Positions 33,989-41,200 of a stretch of 41,200 bases of DNA are shown in pieces; positions within the stretch are counted from its first letter, which is position 1; the number at the start of each line of letters is the position of its first letter. The stretch spans positions 1 to 41,200 of the forward strand of contig CAKTAG010000003.1 of NCBI GenBank assembly GCA_934527325.1. Direction: 5' to 3'. The position numbers and the translations under genes were made by a program. The stretch is from an uncultured Candidatus Soleaferrea sp. Its GTDB lineage: Bacteria; Bacillota; Clostridia; Oscillospirales; Ruminococcaceae. The notes below the pieces were generated by a model. That model did no database searches. It saw only the letters and a list, made by a program, of their open reading frames with translations, and had not been told where the DNA came from.

Positions 33989-35389
33989 TTACTTTATTAC
34001 TACTCCTTGCGGTGTATCTTCTAAAGTAAACCCTTTAGATTTTATTTCATCTCTTATTCTATCTGCCTCTACAAAATTTTTTTCTTTTCTAGCTTTTTCC
34101 CTTAAAGCAACCAATTGTTTTATTTCCTCATCTACCTCATTTTTACAATTATCACTTTCATATAATATACCTAAAACTCCAGTCAACTCATCAAACAGTT
34201 GTTTAGCCATTAACAAATAACTTTTTGGAACATCATTTTTGTTTACTATATTAGTGTTAATTTCTGTAACAAGCTCAAAAATAACAGATATCGCATCTGC
34301 TGTATTTAAATCATCATCCATAGCATCTATAAACATTTGTTTATATTTTGTTAAATTGTACTGTTTGTCATCAGTTAAATTCAAATCTATACCAGTGTTG
34401 TTTTTAATAGCCAATTCCAAGTTAGCTTTACAATTTTTTATTCTATCTAAAGCAGATATACATTGTTTAATAACATCAAAACTATAGTTAATAGGGCTTC
34501 TATAATGAACTTGCAACATCATAAACCTAATAGCTGGGTACCCAAATTTATTAGCTACATCTCTAACTGTAAAAAAGTTGCCAGCAGATTTTGACATTTT
34601 TTTATTGTCAACGTTAATGTATCCATTGTGCATCCAATAATTCACATATTTTTTATTTGTATAGCAAGTAGATTGTGCAATTTCGTTTTCATGATGCGGA
34701 AAAATTAAATCTCTACCACCGCAGTGAATATCAATAGTTGGTCCAAAAATTTTATTTATCATCGCCGTACATTCAATGTGCCAACCTGGGCGCCCTTTTC
34801 CCCAAGGTGATTCCCAATAAGGTTCACCTTTTTTTGCCGCCTTCCATAAAACAAAATCCAATGGATTTTCTTTTTTACTGTTAACTTCTATTCTAGCTCC
34901 TAATTCCAAATCTTCCATTGGCATATGCGAAAGGCAACCATAATCATTGCACTTGCTAACTCTAAAAAAAACATCTCCTAATTTTTCGTAAGCAAAGCCT
35001 TTTTTTTCTAACCCAGATATTATTTCAATCATTTTATCTATATTTTCTGTAGCTTTAGGTGCATAAGTTGGAGCTTTTATATTTAACCCCTCTGCATCTA
35101 TTTTATATTCGCTTATAAATTTTTCAGCTACATCATAAAACTCAACGTTATTTTCTATAGCCCGATTTATAATTTTATCATCAACATCTGTAAAATTTTG
35201 TACAAAGTTTACTGTGTAACCTTTGTACTCCAAATACCTTCTAAGAACATCAAAAGTACACATAGGTCTTGCATTGCCAATATGTATGTAATTGTACACT
35301 GTAGGTCCACAAGAATAAATTTTAACTTCACCCGGTTCAATTGGCACAAACTCTTCTTTTTTCATAGAAAGTGTATTAAAAATTTTCAA
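33989..35389 (-). CDS. cysS: Cysteinyl-tRNA synthetase
   Basis: Charges tRNA-Cys. I take TTG 35389, preceded by AAAGGTGG at eight bases, giving MKIFNTLSMKKEEF, the standard opening; the GTG four codons earlier overlaps that site. 466 residues. The zinc Cys is in YSCGPTVYN, HIGH motif is HIGNARP, the second signature is GRPGWHIECTAM, then HHENEIAQS and KKMSKSAGNF. The tail has the usual anticodon-binding helices ending DRIRDEIKSKGFTLEDT. Full-length and ordinary. An extended -10 lies upstream. Confidence 0.97.
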   Translation of the reverse strand: MKIFNTLSMKKEEFVPIEPGEVKIYSCGPTVYNYIHIGNARPMCTFDVLRRYLEYKGYTVNFVQNFTDVDDKIINRAIENNVEFYDVAEKFISEYKIDAEGLNIKAPTYAPKATENIDKMIEIISGLEKKGFAYEKLGDVFFRVSKCNDYGCLSHMPMEDLELGARIEVNSKKENPLDFVLWKAAKKGEPYWESPWGKGRPGWHIECTAMINKIFGPTIDIHCGGRDLIFPHHENEIAQSTCYTNKKYVNYWMHNGYINVDNKKMSKSAGNFFTVRDVANKFGYPAIRFMMLQVHYRSPINYSFDVIKQCISALDRIKNCKANLELAIKNNTGIDLNLTDDKQYNLTKYKQMFIDAMDDDLNTADAISVIFELVTEINTNIVNKNDVPKSYLLMAKQLFDELTGVLGILYESDNCKNEVDEEIKQLVALREKARKEKNFVEADRIRDEIKSKGFTLEDTPQGVVIK

Positions 35390-35493
35390 ATCTATACCCA
35401 CCTTTTTTTATATGTTTTTACATACAATTTGTTATAAACACAAAATTATATACCATGTGTAAAAAACATATAATTTATTTTCATCTTATGTAT

Positions 35494-35502
35494 ATTATAA
35501 CA
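35494..35502 (-). promoter_or_regulatory. Extended -10 promoter of cysS
   Basis: TGTTATAAT on the minus strand, about 105 bases before the cysS start. No clear -35, and no T-box leader in the 154-bp gap. Confidence 0.5.
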
Positions 35503-35555
35503 TCATGTTCCATAAAAATCTATAATAATAATTATTTTTATAAATTTTTTATTAT

Positions 35556-36749
35556 TTACCCATAGTAGTTATTGAATTTTTCTATACACTTAGTTATTTC
35601 TTCTAACTTATTTAATACAGATATTCTTACAAAATTTTTACCCTCTCTTCCAAAACCAATACCTGGAGTTACTACAACTTTAAATCTATTTAACAAAAAA
35701 TAAAAATATTCCATAGAATCGAAAGCGGGTGGGCATTTAAGCCAAACGTATGGTGAATTTACACCACCCCAATATTTAAAGTTTAAATTACTAAAAGCTT
35801 CTGTTAAAAGTTTAGCGTTGTTCCTGTAATATGCAACGTTTTCATATAAATTTTCTTCTAACACTTTTGTAGCAGCTTTTTGAGTTAAATAAGAAACACC
35901 ATTAAATTTTGTAGCTTGTCGCCTTTGCCATAAACTATTTAAGCTAATATGTTTATCGCAAAATAAAGACCTTACTCTTATTGCAGAAGGTATAATTGTG
36001 TACCCACATCTTAACCCAGTAAACCCTGCAGATTTAGAAAATGAACAAATTTCTATTGCACAATTTTTAGCACCATCAATCTGATATATTGTTGTTGGTA
36101 TATCACTTTCATTTATAAAAGTTTTATAGGCTGCGTCAAAAATAATAACAATACCGTTATTCAATGCATATTTTACCCATTTTTCTAGTTGCTCTTTATT
36201 GTAAGCCATTCCTGTAGGGTTGTTAGGTGAACAAAGGTAAATAATTGTTGGTATATCACCTACAATATCTTTTGGCATAGGCAAAAAATTATTTTTTTCG
36301 TAAGATTTTATGCATGTATATTCAAAGCCTCCCATTTTACAAACATCTAAATAAACTGGGTAAACTACACTTTGTAACCCTATAATATTTTCTCTAGAAA
36401 AAATATCTGTTATGTTACCCAAATCACTTTTAGAACCATCATTTACAAATATATCTTCTAAATTTAATGTAACACCTTGCCCTTTATATTTTTCTGCTAT
36501 TTCATTACGCAAAAATTCATATCCTTGTTCTGGTGAATACCCTTTAAAATTTTCCTCATCACCCATATCATCAACTGCTCTATGTAGCTCATTCACTACT
36601 TTTTTATTTAAAGGTAATTTTACATCACCAATACTCAAATCTATAAATTCAATATCTTCTTCTTGCTTTTTTTTACCTTTAACTATTTGCAAGATATTAG
36701 AAAATAAATATTTATTTTTAATCTTAAAAAAATTTTCATTTATTAACAA
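35556..36749 (-). CDS. dapL: L,L-diaminopimelate aminotransferase
   Basis: Converts tetrahydrodipicolinate straight to L,L-diaminopimelate with glutamate as amino donor, the short lysine/meso-DAP route. 397 residues. PLP-binding Lys239 is in SFSKSAGFTGLRCGY; SPNNPTG (174-180), FDAAYKTF and the DapL-type start NKYLFSNILQIV and GYSPEQGYEFLR are present. Starts at TTG behind AAGGAG with a long spacing. dapF lies upstream in the direction of transcription with a 51-bp gap, so the two consecutive pathway steps are coupled. meso-DAP is used in peptidoglycan. Confidence 0.95.
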   Translation of the reverse strand: MLINENFFKIKNKYLFSNILQIVKGKKKQEEDIEFIDLSIGDVKLPLNKKVVNELHRAVDDMGDEENFKGYSPEQGYEFLRNEIAEKYKGQGVTLNLEDIFVNDGSKSDLGNITDIFSRENIIGLQSVVYPVYLDVCKMGGFEYTCIKSYEKNNFLPMPKDIVGDIPTIIYLCSPNNPTGMAYNKEQLEKWVKYALNNGIVIIFDAAYKTFINESDIPTTIYQIDGAKNCAIEICSFSKSAGFTGLRCGYTIIPSAIRVRSLFCDKHISLNSLWQRRQATKFNGVSYLTQKAATKVLEENLYENVAYYRNNAKLLTEAFSNLNFKYWGGVNSPYVWLKCPPAFDSMEYFYFLLNRFKVVVTPGIGFGREGKNFVRISVLNKLEEITKCIEKFNNYYG

Positions 36750-36800
36750 TTTACTTACTGCTCCTTACAAAAAATATTTTTTAACATATTAACTGTTTAA

Positions 36801-37634
36801 TTAAATTCTAACACAACCACTAAAAACTATTTTAGGTAAGCCTTTTATAGTTATTTCTTTGTTGGGTAAAAACTTAACAATATGTTCACCACCATTAGTT
36901 ACAACTTTAACTTCACTTTTATTGGTACAAAAACCATTTTTTACTGCTATAGCTATTGCTGCACAAGCACCAGAACCACAGCTTAAAGTTTCACCTACCC
37001 CACGTTCAAAAACTCTCATTTTAACTTCTTTTTCATTTATTACCTCAATAAATTCTAAATTCAACTCATTTTTAACATCTACTAATTTCTTTATTTTTTC
37101 AACAACTGCCTCAACATCTACATCTTCTAAATTATCCACAACTATAACGCCATGTAAATTTTCTATTTTTAAATACTCAATATTATATTCTACATTGCTA
37201 AGTGCTATAGAATAAACATCTTTAGCTAAATTACTTATTGGGTTAAATATAGGCTCACCCATGTTTACAGTAACAAACTCAACTTCATTATAGTTAACAT
37301 CTAAATTAATTTCTTTAATATTTTCTTCTATTTCTACTTTTACGTTTTCTAACTTTTTAATATCTAGTGGAGTTTCTTCTGCTTCATACAAATATTTACC
37401 TAATAATAAAAGTGCATTACCACATATTTTAGCTTTAGAACCATCTGCATTGTATATTTCCATTTTACAATCTGCTTTCACCGATGGTTTAACTATAACT
37501 AACCCATCTGCACCAACGCCAAATTTTCTATTACATATTTTTTGTGAAAAGTTATAAGGAGTATCTATTTTATTTTTAAACCCATTGATGTAAACAAAAT
37601 CATTGCCATTAAGCTGCATCTTTGTAAAAATCAT
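36801..37634 (-). CDS. dapF: Diaminopimelate epimerase
   Basis: Turns L,L-DAP into meso-DAP without a cofactor. 277 residues in two mirror-like halves. The two catalytic cysteines are Cys71 (NADGSKAKICGNA) and Cys219 (ERGVGETLSCGSGACA). The N-terminal MIFTKMQLNGNDFVYI is the usual start. ATG follows CAGGAG. It is the first gene of a likely dapF-dapL pair. Confidence 0.96.
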   Translation of the reverse strand: MIFTKMQLNGNDFVYINGFKNKIDTPYNFSQKICNRKFGVGADGLVIVKPSVKADCKMEIYNADGSKAKICGNALLLLGKYLYEAEETPLDIKKLENVKVEIEENIKEINLDVNYNEVEFVTVNMGEPIFNPISNLAKDVYSIALSNVEYNIEYLKIENLHGVIVVDNLEDVDVEAVVEKIKKLVDVKNELNLEFIEVINEKEVKMRVFERGVGETLSCGSGACAAIAIAVKNGFCTNKSEVKVVTNGGEHIVKFLPNKEITIKGLPKIVFSGCVRI

Positions 37635-37768
37635 AATAACAAAGCTCCTGTAATATAAATAATTATAATGTAAACATTTAAAAATAAGTATTAAAAATCT
37701 TACAATAAAGTAAAGTTCATTTTTTGTTAGTCAATGCATTTCAATAAATAACCAATATACTCAATGTA

Positions 37769-38320
37769 TTATACCATACAACAAGCTACACCTACAATTC
37801 CCGCTAAAATAAAATATATAATCATATTAACATCTTTTTTACTTAATAGCAAAAGAAAAAATAAAAACACAGCAATAAACTTAAAATCTAAATTTTGAAT
37901 AGCTGTTGCCTTTTGTGCAAACAAGCCTACTTTCAATATATCTAAAAAAACGGCTATTATTAACCCTATAACAGCCGGTTGCAACCCTTCTATTACAGAT
38001 TTTAAATATCTATTTTCTTTAAATTTTTCTAAAACCTTAGCAACAATAACCACTAATATTAAAGATGGTATAACTAAACTAAATGTAGAAACTATAGCAC
38101 CTGTTAAACCGGCAGCTTTATACCCAGCGTAAGTTGCCATGTTAACGCCTATTGGCCCCGGTGTAGATTCTGCAATTGCAATCATATCCATAATAACATC
38201 TTTACTAAACCATGTGTATTTTTCTGCCATTGTGTATAAAAAAGGTATTGTTGCCATACCGCCACCAAAAGAAAAAAGTCCCATTTTAAAAAATTCCCAA
38301 AACAGTAAAATGTAAGTCAT
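37769..38320 (-). CDS. Chromate transporter family protein, half-length (second gene of pair)
   Basis: A 183-residue CHR-family half protein with five or six membrane helices. The family signature appears as FKMGLFSFGGGMATIPFLYTM near the start, and ESTPGPIGVNMATYAGYKAAG follows. Its start codon lies one base past the stop of the preceding half (TAATATG), implying coupled translation and probable assembly as a heterodimer. In Firmicutes such pairs are common; whether the substrate is chromate, sulfate or something else is unknown. Confidence 0.9.
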   Translation of the reverse strand: MTYILLFWEFFKMGLFSFGGGMATIPFLYTMAEKYTWFSKDVIMDMIAIAESTPGPIGVNMATYAGYKAAGLTGAIVSTFSLVIPSLILVVIVAKVLEKFKENRYLKSVIEGLQPAVIGLIIAVFLDILKVGLFAQKATAIQNLDFKFIAVFLFFLLLLSKKDVNMIIYFILAGIVGVACCMV

Positions 38321-38321
38321 A

Positions 38322-38873
38322 TTAATCTCCCTTTATTTTTTTTCCATTAACAAATTCAATAAATATAAAAACAATTATTGTAGCTATAATTATGTATACC
38401 GGTGATAAATTAAAAAAATAATATAACCCAAATGCACTAAAAATTGTTAATATATTTTTTAAACTTTTACTTGTAGTAGCTATAAGTTTATATATAACAG
38501 TAAATATTAAAACAGCCACCCCAGCTCTTATGCCCCAAAAAATGTTATTAAAAATATCTAGTTGCATATACTTGCTTAATACTGCAGAAATAATAATACC
38601 AATAACCAACGGTGGAATAACTGTTCCTAACATTATAGCTATTACACCTGGCAATTTATTTTTTTTATAACCTATTAAAACGCCAACATTTATAGTAATT
38701 AGGCCTGGCATCATTTGAGCTATTGCGTAACTACTTAATAAATCCTTGCTAGTAATAATTTTTCTTTTAGTAACCAGTTCTTTTTCCATTATTGGCAAGC
38801 ATGTGTACCCTCCACCAAATGTAATTAAACTAATTTTAAAAAAAACAAAAAATAAATTTAACAATTCCTTCAT
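38322..38873 (-). CDS. Chromate transporter family protein, half-length (first gene of pair)
   Basis: Also 183 residues, with the family signature FKISLITFGGGYTCLPIM and AQMMPGLITINVGVLIGYKK in place of the second motif. The two halves differ in sequence, as expected for proteins that insert in opposite orientations. ATG after GAAGGGG. Upstream are 166 bp of AT-rich DNA with no clear feature. Confidence 0.9.
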   Translation of the reverse strand: MKELLNLFFVFFKISLITFGGGYTCLPIMEKELVTKRKIITSKDLLSSYAIAQMMPGLITINVGVLIGYKKNKLPGVIAIMLGTVIPPLVIGIIISAVLSKYMQLDIFNNIFWGIRAGVAVLIFTVIYKLIATTSKSLKNILTIFSAFGLYYFFNLSPVYIIIATIIVFIFIEFVNGKKIKGD

Positions 38874-39039
38874 ATTTTCCCCTTCTTATGAAATAGTAAA
38901 ATTATAACTACTTAAACATCAAGTTAGCGTAGTAACTCTTATATAAGTTTTTATAGTTATATTTTATAATATTTATATGTATTTGTAAATCTCTTAATTA
39001 AGTGTATTAAAGTTAATTTTTTAACAATTAAATTCAACA

Positions 39040-39438
39040 TTAAAAAGCAAAAATGTATAATAAAGCAAATATAATTACTTTATTCTCACTTTTTTCTTTA
39101 ATAAAAATAAAAATCAATGCTAACAATAAAATATTATCTTTAGAAAGTGTTTGTTCAACAAAAGGTAAATTTATAAATCCATTACCTTTTGTTTTACCAT
39201 TTTTCAATTTTACATCTTCTTTTTTATTATTATTTTTATCACTTGCTTTAAATTCTTTTAGTTGTAAAGTTTTTTTATTTTCTAAATTATTGCCATTTAA
39301 ACACAATTCTACATTATGATTTTTTGTGTTATTTAAATTTACATTTTTTTTATTTTGCATTTCATGTGTTCTTTTTATAGCATCTTGTTTCATATTTAAA
39401 AACTCTTTGTCACTATAAATATATTTAAAATTCGCCAC
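39040..39438 (-). CDS. Small protein with C-terminal membrane helices, unknown function
   Basis: 132 residues starting at GTG after GGTGAT. The first 95 residues are charged and Asn/Lys-rich, with a low-complexity core. The last 30 hold hydrophobic segments LLLALIFIFI and VIIFALLYIFAF split by KEKSENK, a hairpin pattern seen in small Clostridial proteins near sporulation or origin genes. Function unknown. It is the third of three minus-strand small genes upstream of dnaA. Confidence 0.65.
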   Translation of the reverse strand: MANFKYIYSDKEFLNMKQDAIKRTHEMQNKKNVNLNNTKNHNVELCLNGNNLENKKTLQLKEFKASDKNNNKKEDVKLKNGKTKGNGFINLPFVEQTLSKDNILLLALIFIFIKEKSENKVIIFALLYIFAF

Positions 39439-39538
39439 AAAAAATCACCACTGTATTATTAAATTTAGGAATAACCATTATTGTAAAATTTAATTAACTA
39501 TAATTAATATGGCCACTTTTTACAGTGACCACTTAAAT

Positions 39539-39997
39539 TTATATTATTTTAAAATCCTTTAACAAATTTAAATCTTTTATTAAAGGCATTAACTTTACTA
39601 ACCTTACTATTTTTATAGCGCTATCTACCTTCTGTTTTTTTTCATCTCCAAGTAACATTCTTAAAGATCTTAAAAATTCAATATTCTTATCATTTTTGTT
39701 CATAGCAGCCATAGCATTTTGAATTTTTAAAATTAAATCCATATTTAGCGGTATATTTAAATTATCATTCATTTGGTTACTGCTATTTTGCTGTGAGTTT
39801 TGTTTGCCACTGTTACTAACAAATTCCTTTAAAATATTTTCAACATCTGGCATTTCATTTTTATTTTCACCATTAATATGTTGCTCGTTACCTGCTTCTT
39901 GGTTGTTATTAAGCAGTGCAGAAGCTAAATTTTTAAAGCCTTCTAATTTTTGAGGGTCGCCTAATATTTCTTGAACCTTTCCTAAAACGTCATCCAT
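39539..39997 (-). CDS. Small cytoplasmic protein of unknown function
   Basis: 152 residues. An N-terminal helix (VLGKVQEILGDPQKLEGFKNLA), a long Asn/Gln/Ser-rich linker (about 28-85) and a C-terminal helical part with NDKNIEFLRSLRMLLGDEKK and VDSAIKIVRLVKLMPLIKDL. I recall similar C-termini in Oscillospirales proteins, but no function. Immediately downstream of the 70-residue gene, with a 7-bp gap, so probably co-expressed. The two share the idea of a helical domain plus GD/NP motif. Confidence 0.65.
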   Translation of the reverse strand: MDDVLGKVQEILGDPQKLEGFKNLASALLNNNQEAGNEQHINGENKNEMPDVENILKEFVSNSGKQNSQQNSSNQMNDNLNIPLNMDLILKIQNAMAAMNKNDKNIEFLRSLRMLLGDEKKQKVDSAIKIVRLVKLMPLIKDLNLLKDFKII

Positions 39998-40004
39998 TAT
40001 AATA

Positions 40005-40217
40005 TCACTCTACTCCCAAAAACTTATTTACAAGTTTTTTTATGTTAGGTTGTTCTAACATAGCTTTTGCTTTTTCAGGGTTATTCAATAAATTATTTAC
40101 CATAGGGTTATTAAAATTTTTATTTTTCAATTTTTCTTTTAGCTCATTTTCAGTAATTCCCAAATTTTTACTAGCTATAGATATTAAATTTTGTAATTTA
40201 TCATTTTGGATATCCAT
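40005..40217 (-). CDS. Small helical protein of unknown function
   Basis: 70 residues, all helical, with no membrane segment. ATG follows AAAGGTAG. Contains LGITENELKEKLKNKNF and ends IKKLVNKFLGVE. Likely a genuine short gene because of its ribosome binding site and tight spacing to the next gene. It is the gene nearest to dnaA, divergent from it, where rpmH is usually found. Confidence 0.65.
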   Translation of the reverse strand: MDIQNDKLQNLISIASKNLGITENELKEKLKNKNFNNPMVNNLLNNPEKAKAMLEQPNIKKLVNKFLGVE

Positions 40218-40617
40218 TACTAAAACACTACCTTTCTAAAATGTAATCAATATATAGTATGCATTTTAAGTTAAAATCGGTAAATATATTTTTAATTATA
40301 AATATGTATAGTTAAAAGTCTTATATTATATATATTATTTCACTAAAACCATTATTCTAATAATACTACTATTTATTTGCATCAACTAAAAAATATTTTT
40401 ATACATAATTACCTAAAAATTCAAAATTTTATCTACTCTATTTTGTTGTTGAAAATATTGATTTAATTTTTTTTTTATGCTAAAATAATTCTGTTAAATA
40501 TCTGTTAATATTATGTTTATAATTTCTTTTCATCAAGTTTTCAACTAAATTTTTAACATTTTAACTTTTTATCGTATTTGTTTTAATTTTCAACTAAAGG
40601 AGGTTATTTTTTCAACA
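40218..40617. other. dnaA upstream region, possible origin vicinity
   Basis: 400 bp, extremely AT-rich, between divergent genes. No perfect DnaA box (TTATNCACA) was found; the closest is TTATACATA at 40399-40407. The motif TTTTCAAC occurs four times: 40448-40455 (-), 40538-40545, 40587-40594 and 40609-40616 (+); two copies extend to TTTTCAACTAAA. These could be regulatory sites for dnaA. The functional origin may be here or beyond dnaA. Confidence 0.45.
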
Positions 40618-41200
40618 ATGAAATCTTTTAATGATGTTTTCACCAAAGTTTGCGATTATTGTAAAGATAAAATTTCTTCTGTTGGCTATAACTTGTGGAT
40701 ACAAGTAATAAAGCCACTTAGCTTTGATGGTGAACACGCAGTATTATATGTAAAAAGCGATTTTCAAAAAAAAATTATTACAGAAAAATATATGGATTTA
40801 TTACTAAAAGCTTTTGAACATGTTCTAGGGTTCCCTATAGAATTAGAAATCAAATGTGATGATGAAATTTCTAATTCTTCTAATAATGCAACTAACAATA
40901 ATATTCCAGATTTTAACTCTTTTAATATTCCTACGAACACCGATAAAATAAATATTTCCGGTGAATATGAATATACATTTTCTACTTTTATAGTTGGTTC
41001 ATCTAATAAATTTGCTCATGCTGCTTCGTTAGCAGTTGCTGCTAACCCTTCTGGAGCTTATAACCCTTTATTTATATATGGTGCCTCTGGGTTAGGTAAA
41101 ACTCACCTACTTTACGCTATTTGTAACGAAATTGCAAATAATTTTAAAGATAAAAATATAATATATGTAAAAGGTGAAGAATTTACAAATGAACTAATAG
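40618..41200 (+). CDS. dnaA: Chromosomal replication initiator DnaA, 3' end beyond the window
   Basis: Binds and melts the replication origin. Visible: 194 residues. Domain I is at 1-80 (VCDYCKDKISSVGYNLWIQV), domain II is a short Asn/Ser-rich linker (about 84-115), and the AAA+ domain starts at YTFSTFIVGSSNKFAHAASL with Walker A GASGLGKTH at 155-163. Start is ATG after AAAGGAGG with an unusually long spacing of 13 bases. The reading frame continues to the last base. Confidence 0.97.
   Translation, partial: MKSFNDVFTKVCDYCKDKISSVGYNLWIQVIKPLSFDGEHAVLYVKSDFQKKIITEKYMDLLLKAFEHVLGFPIELEIKCDDEISNSSNNATNNNIPDFNSFNIPTNTDKINISGEYEYTFSTFIVGSSNKFAHAASLAVAANPSGAYNPLFIYGASGLGKTHLLYAICNEIANNFKDKNIIYVKGEEFTNELI

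Noticed and set aside
35390..35555. T-box leader upstream of cysS
   Set aside because: The gap has no T-box core sequence and no terminator hairpin.
37769..38873. Frameshifted full-length chromate transporter
   Set aside because: Each half has its own start, ribosome binding site and family signature; split pairs are normal in Firmicutes.

Overview
The window looks like chromosomal DNA from a low-GC (about 30% by eye, not computed) Gram-positive bacterium of the Clostridia, most likely the Oscillospirales/Ruminococcaceae side. Reasons: the trigger factor-clpP-clpX-lon cluster, L,L-diaminopimelate aminotransferase with DapF, a V-type ATPase subunit, a DUF4364 protein, paired half-length chromate-transporter genes, lipoproteins with lipoboxes and a LysM/G5/M23 wall peptidase. 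Many genes start at TTG or GTG behind good ribosome binding sites. No tRNA, rRNA or CRISPR array was seen. Lineage is inferred from gene content, not from a search.

Layout. 1-2789 (+): the end of rlmB and a large membrane protein that resembles a P1B-type ATPase without its catalytic motifs. 3059-4858 (-): a secreted BspA-type leucine-rich-repeat protein. 5242-7428 (+): tyrS and truB. 7550-18560 (-): a CPBP membrane protease, a cyclophilin lipoprotein, a VanY-like carboxypeptidase lipoprotein, a TtcA-type thiolase, coaE, a Sua5/YwlC gene, lon, clpX, clpP and tig. 18893-22680 (+): an isolated V-ATPase B subunit, a uridine-kinase-like gene and murD. 22811-24244 (-): a second BspA-like gene. 24503-29851 (-): cardiolipin synthase, DUF4364, a small membrane protein, nnrD/nnrE and ribF, with a ParB site (parS) at 26829. 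29852-30611: a decayed stretch with an ATPase relic and group II intron-like ends. 30612-40217 (-): M23 peptidase, a secreted protein, cysS, dapL, dapF, two chromate-transporter halves and three small proteins. 40618-end (+): the start of dnaA.

Every gene from 22.8 to 40.2 kb lies on the minus strand and dnaA is on the plus strand. With the parS site, this places the replication origin close to the right end, although the usual rpmH neighbour and canonical DnaA boxes are missing.

The most interesting signal is in the two BspA-like genes. Both have a run of eight G just upstream of the signal-peptide core. In this AT-rich DNA that is striking, and gain or loss of one G brings a stop codon within a few codons in either direction. 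Both genes share a near-consensus promoter, leader and signal region, and a 12-bp hairpin directly after the G run. They look like a pair of duplicated, phase-variable surface or secreted proteins.

Other points of note: a pseudo-P-type ATPase, a RibF whose flavokinase half lacks its motifs, an orphan ntpB, modular palindromes at convergent gene ends, and a repeated TTTTCAAC motif in the dnaA leader.
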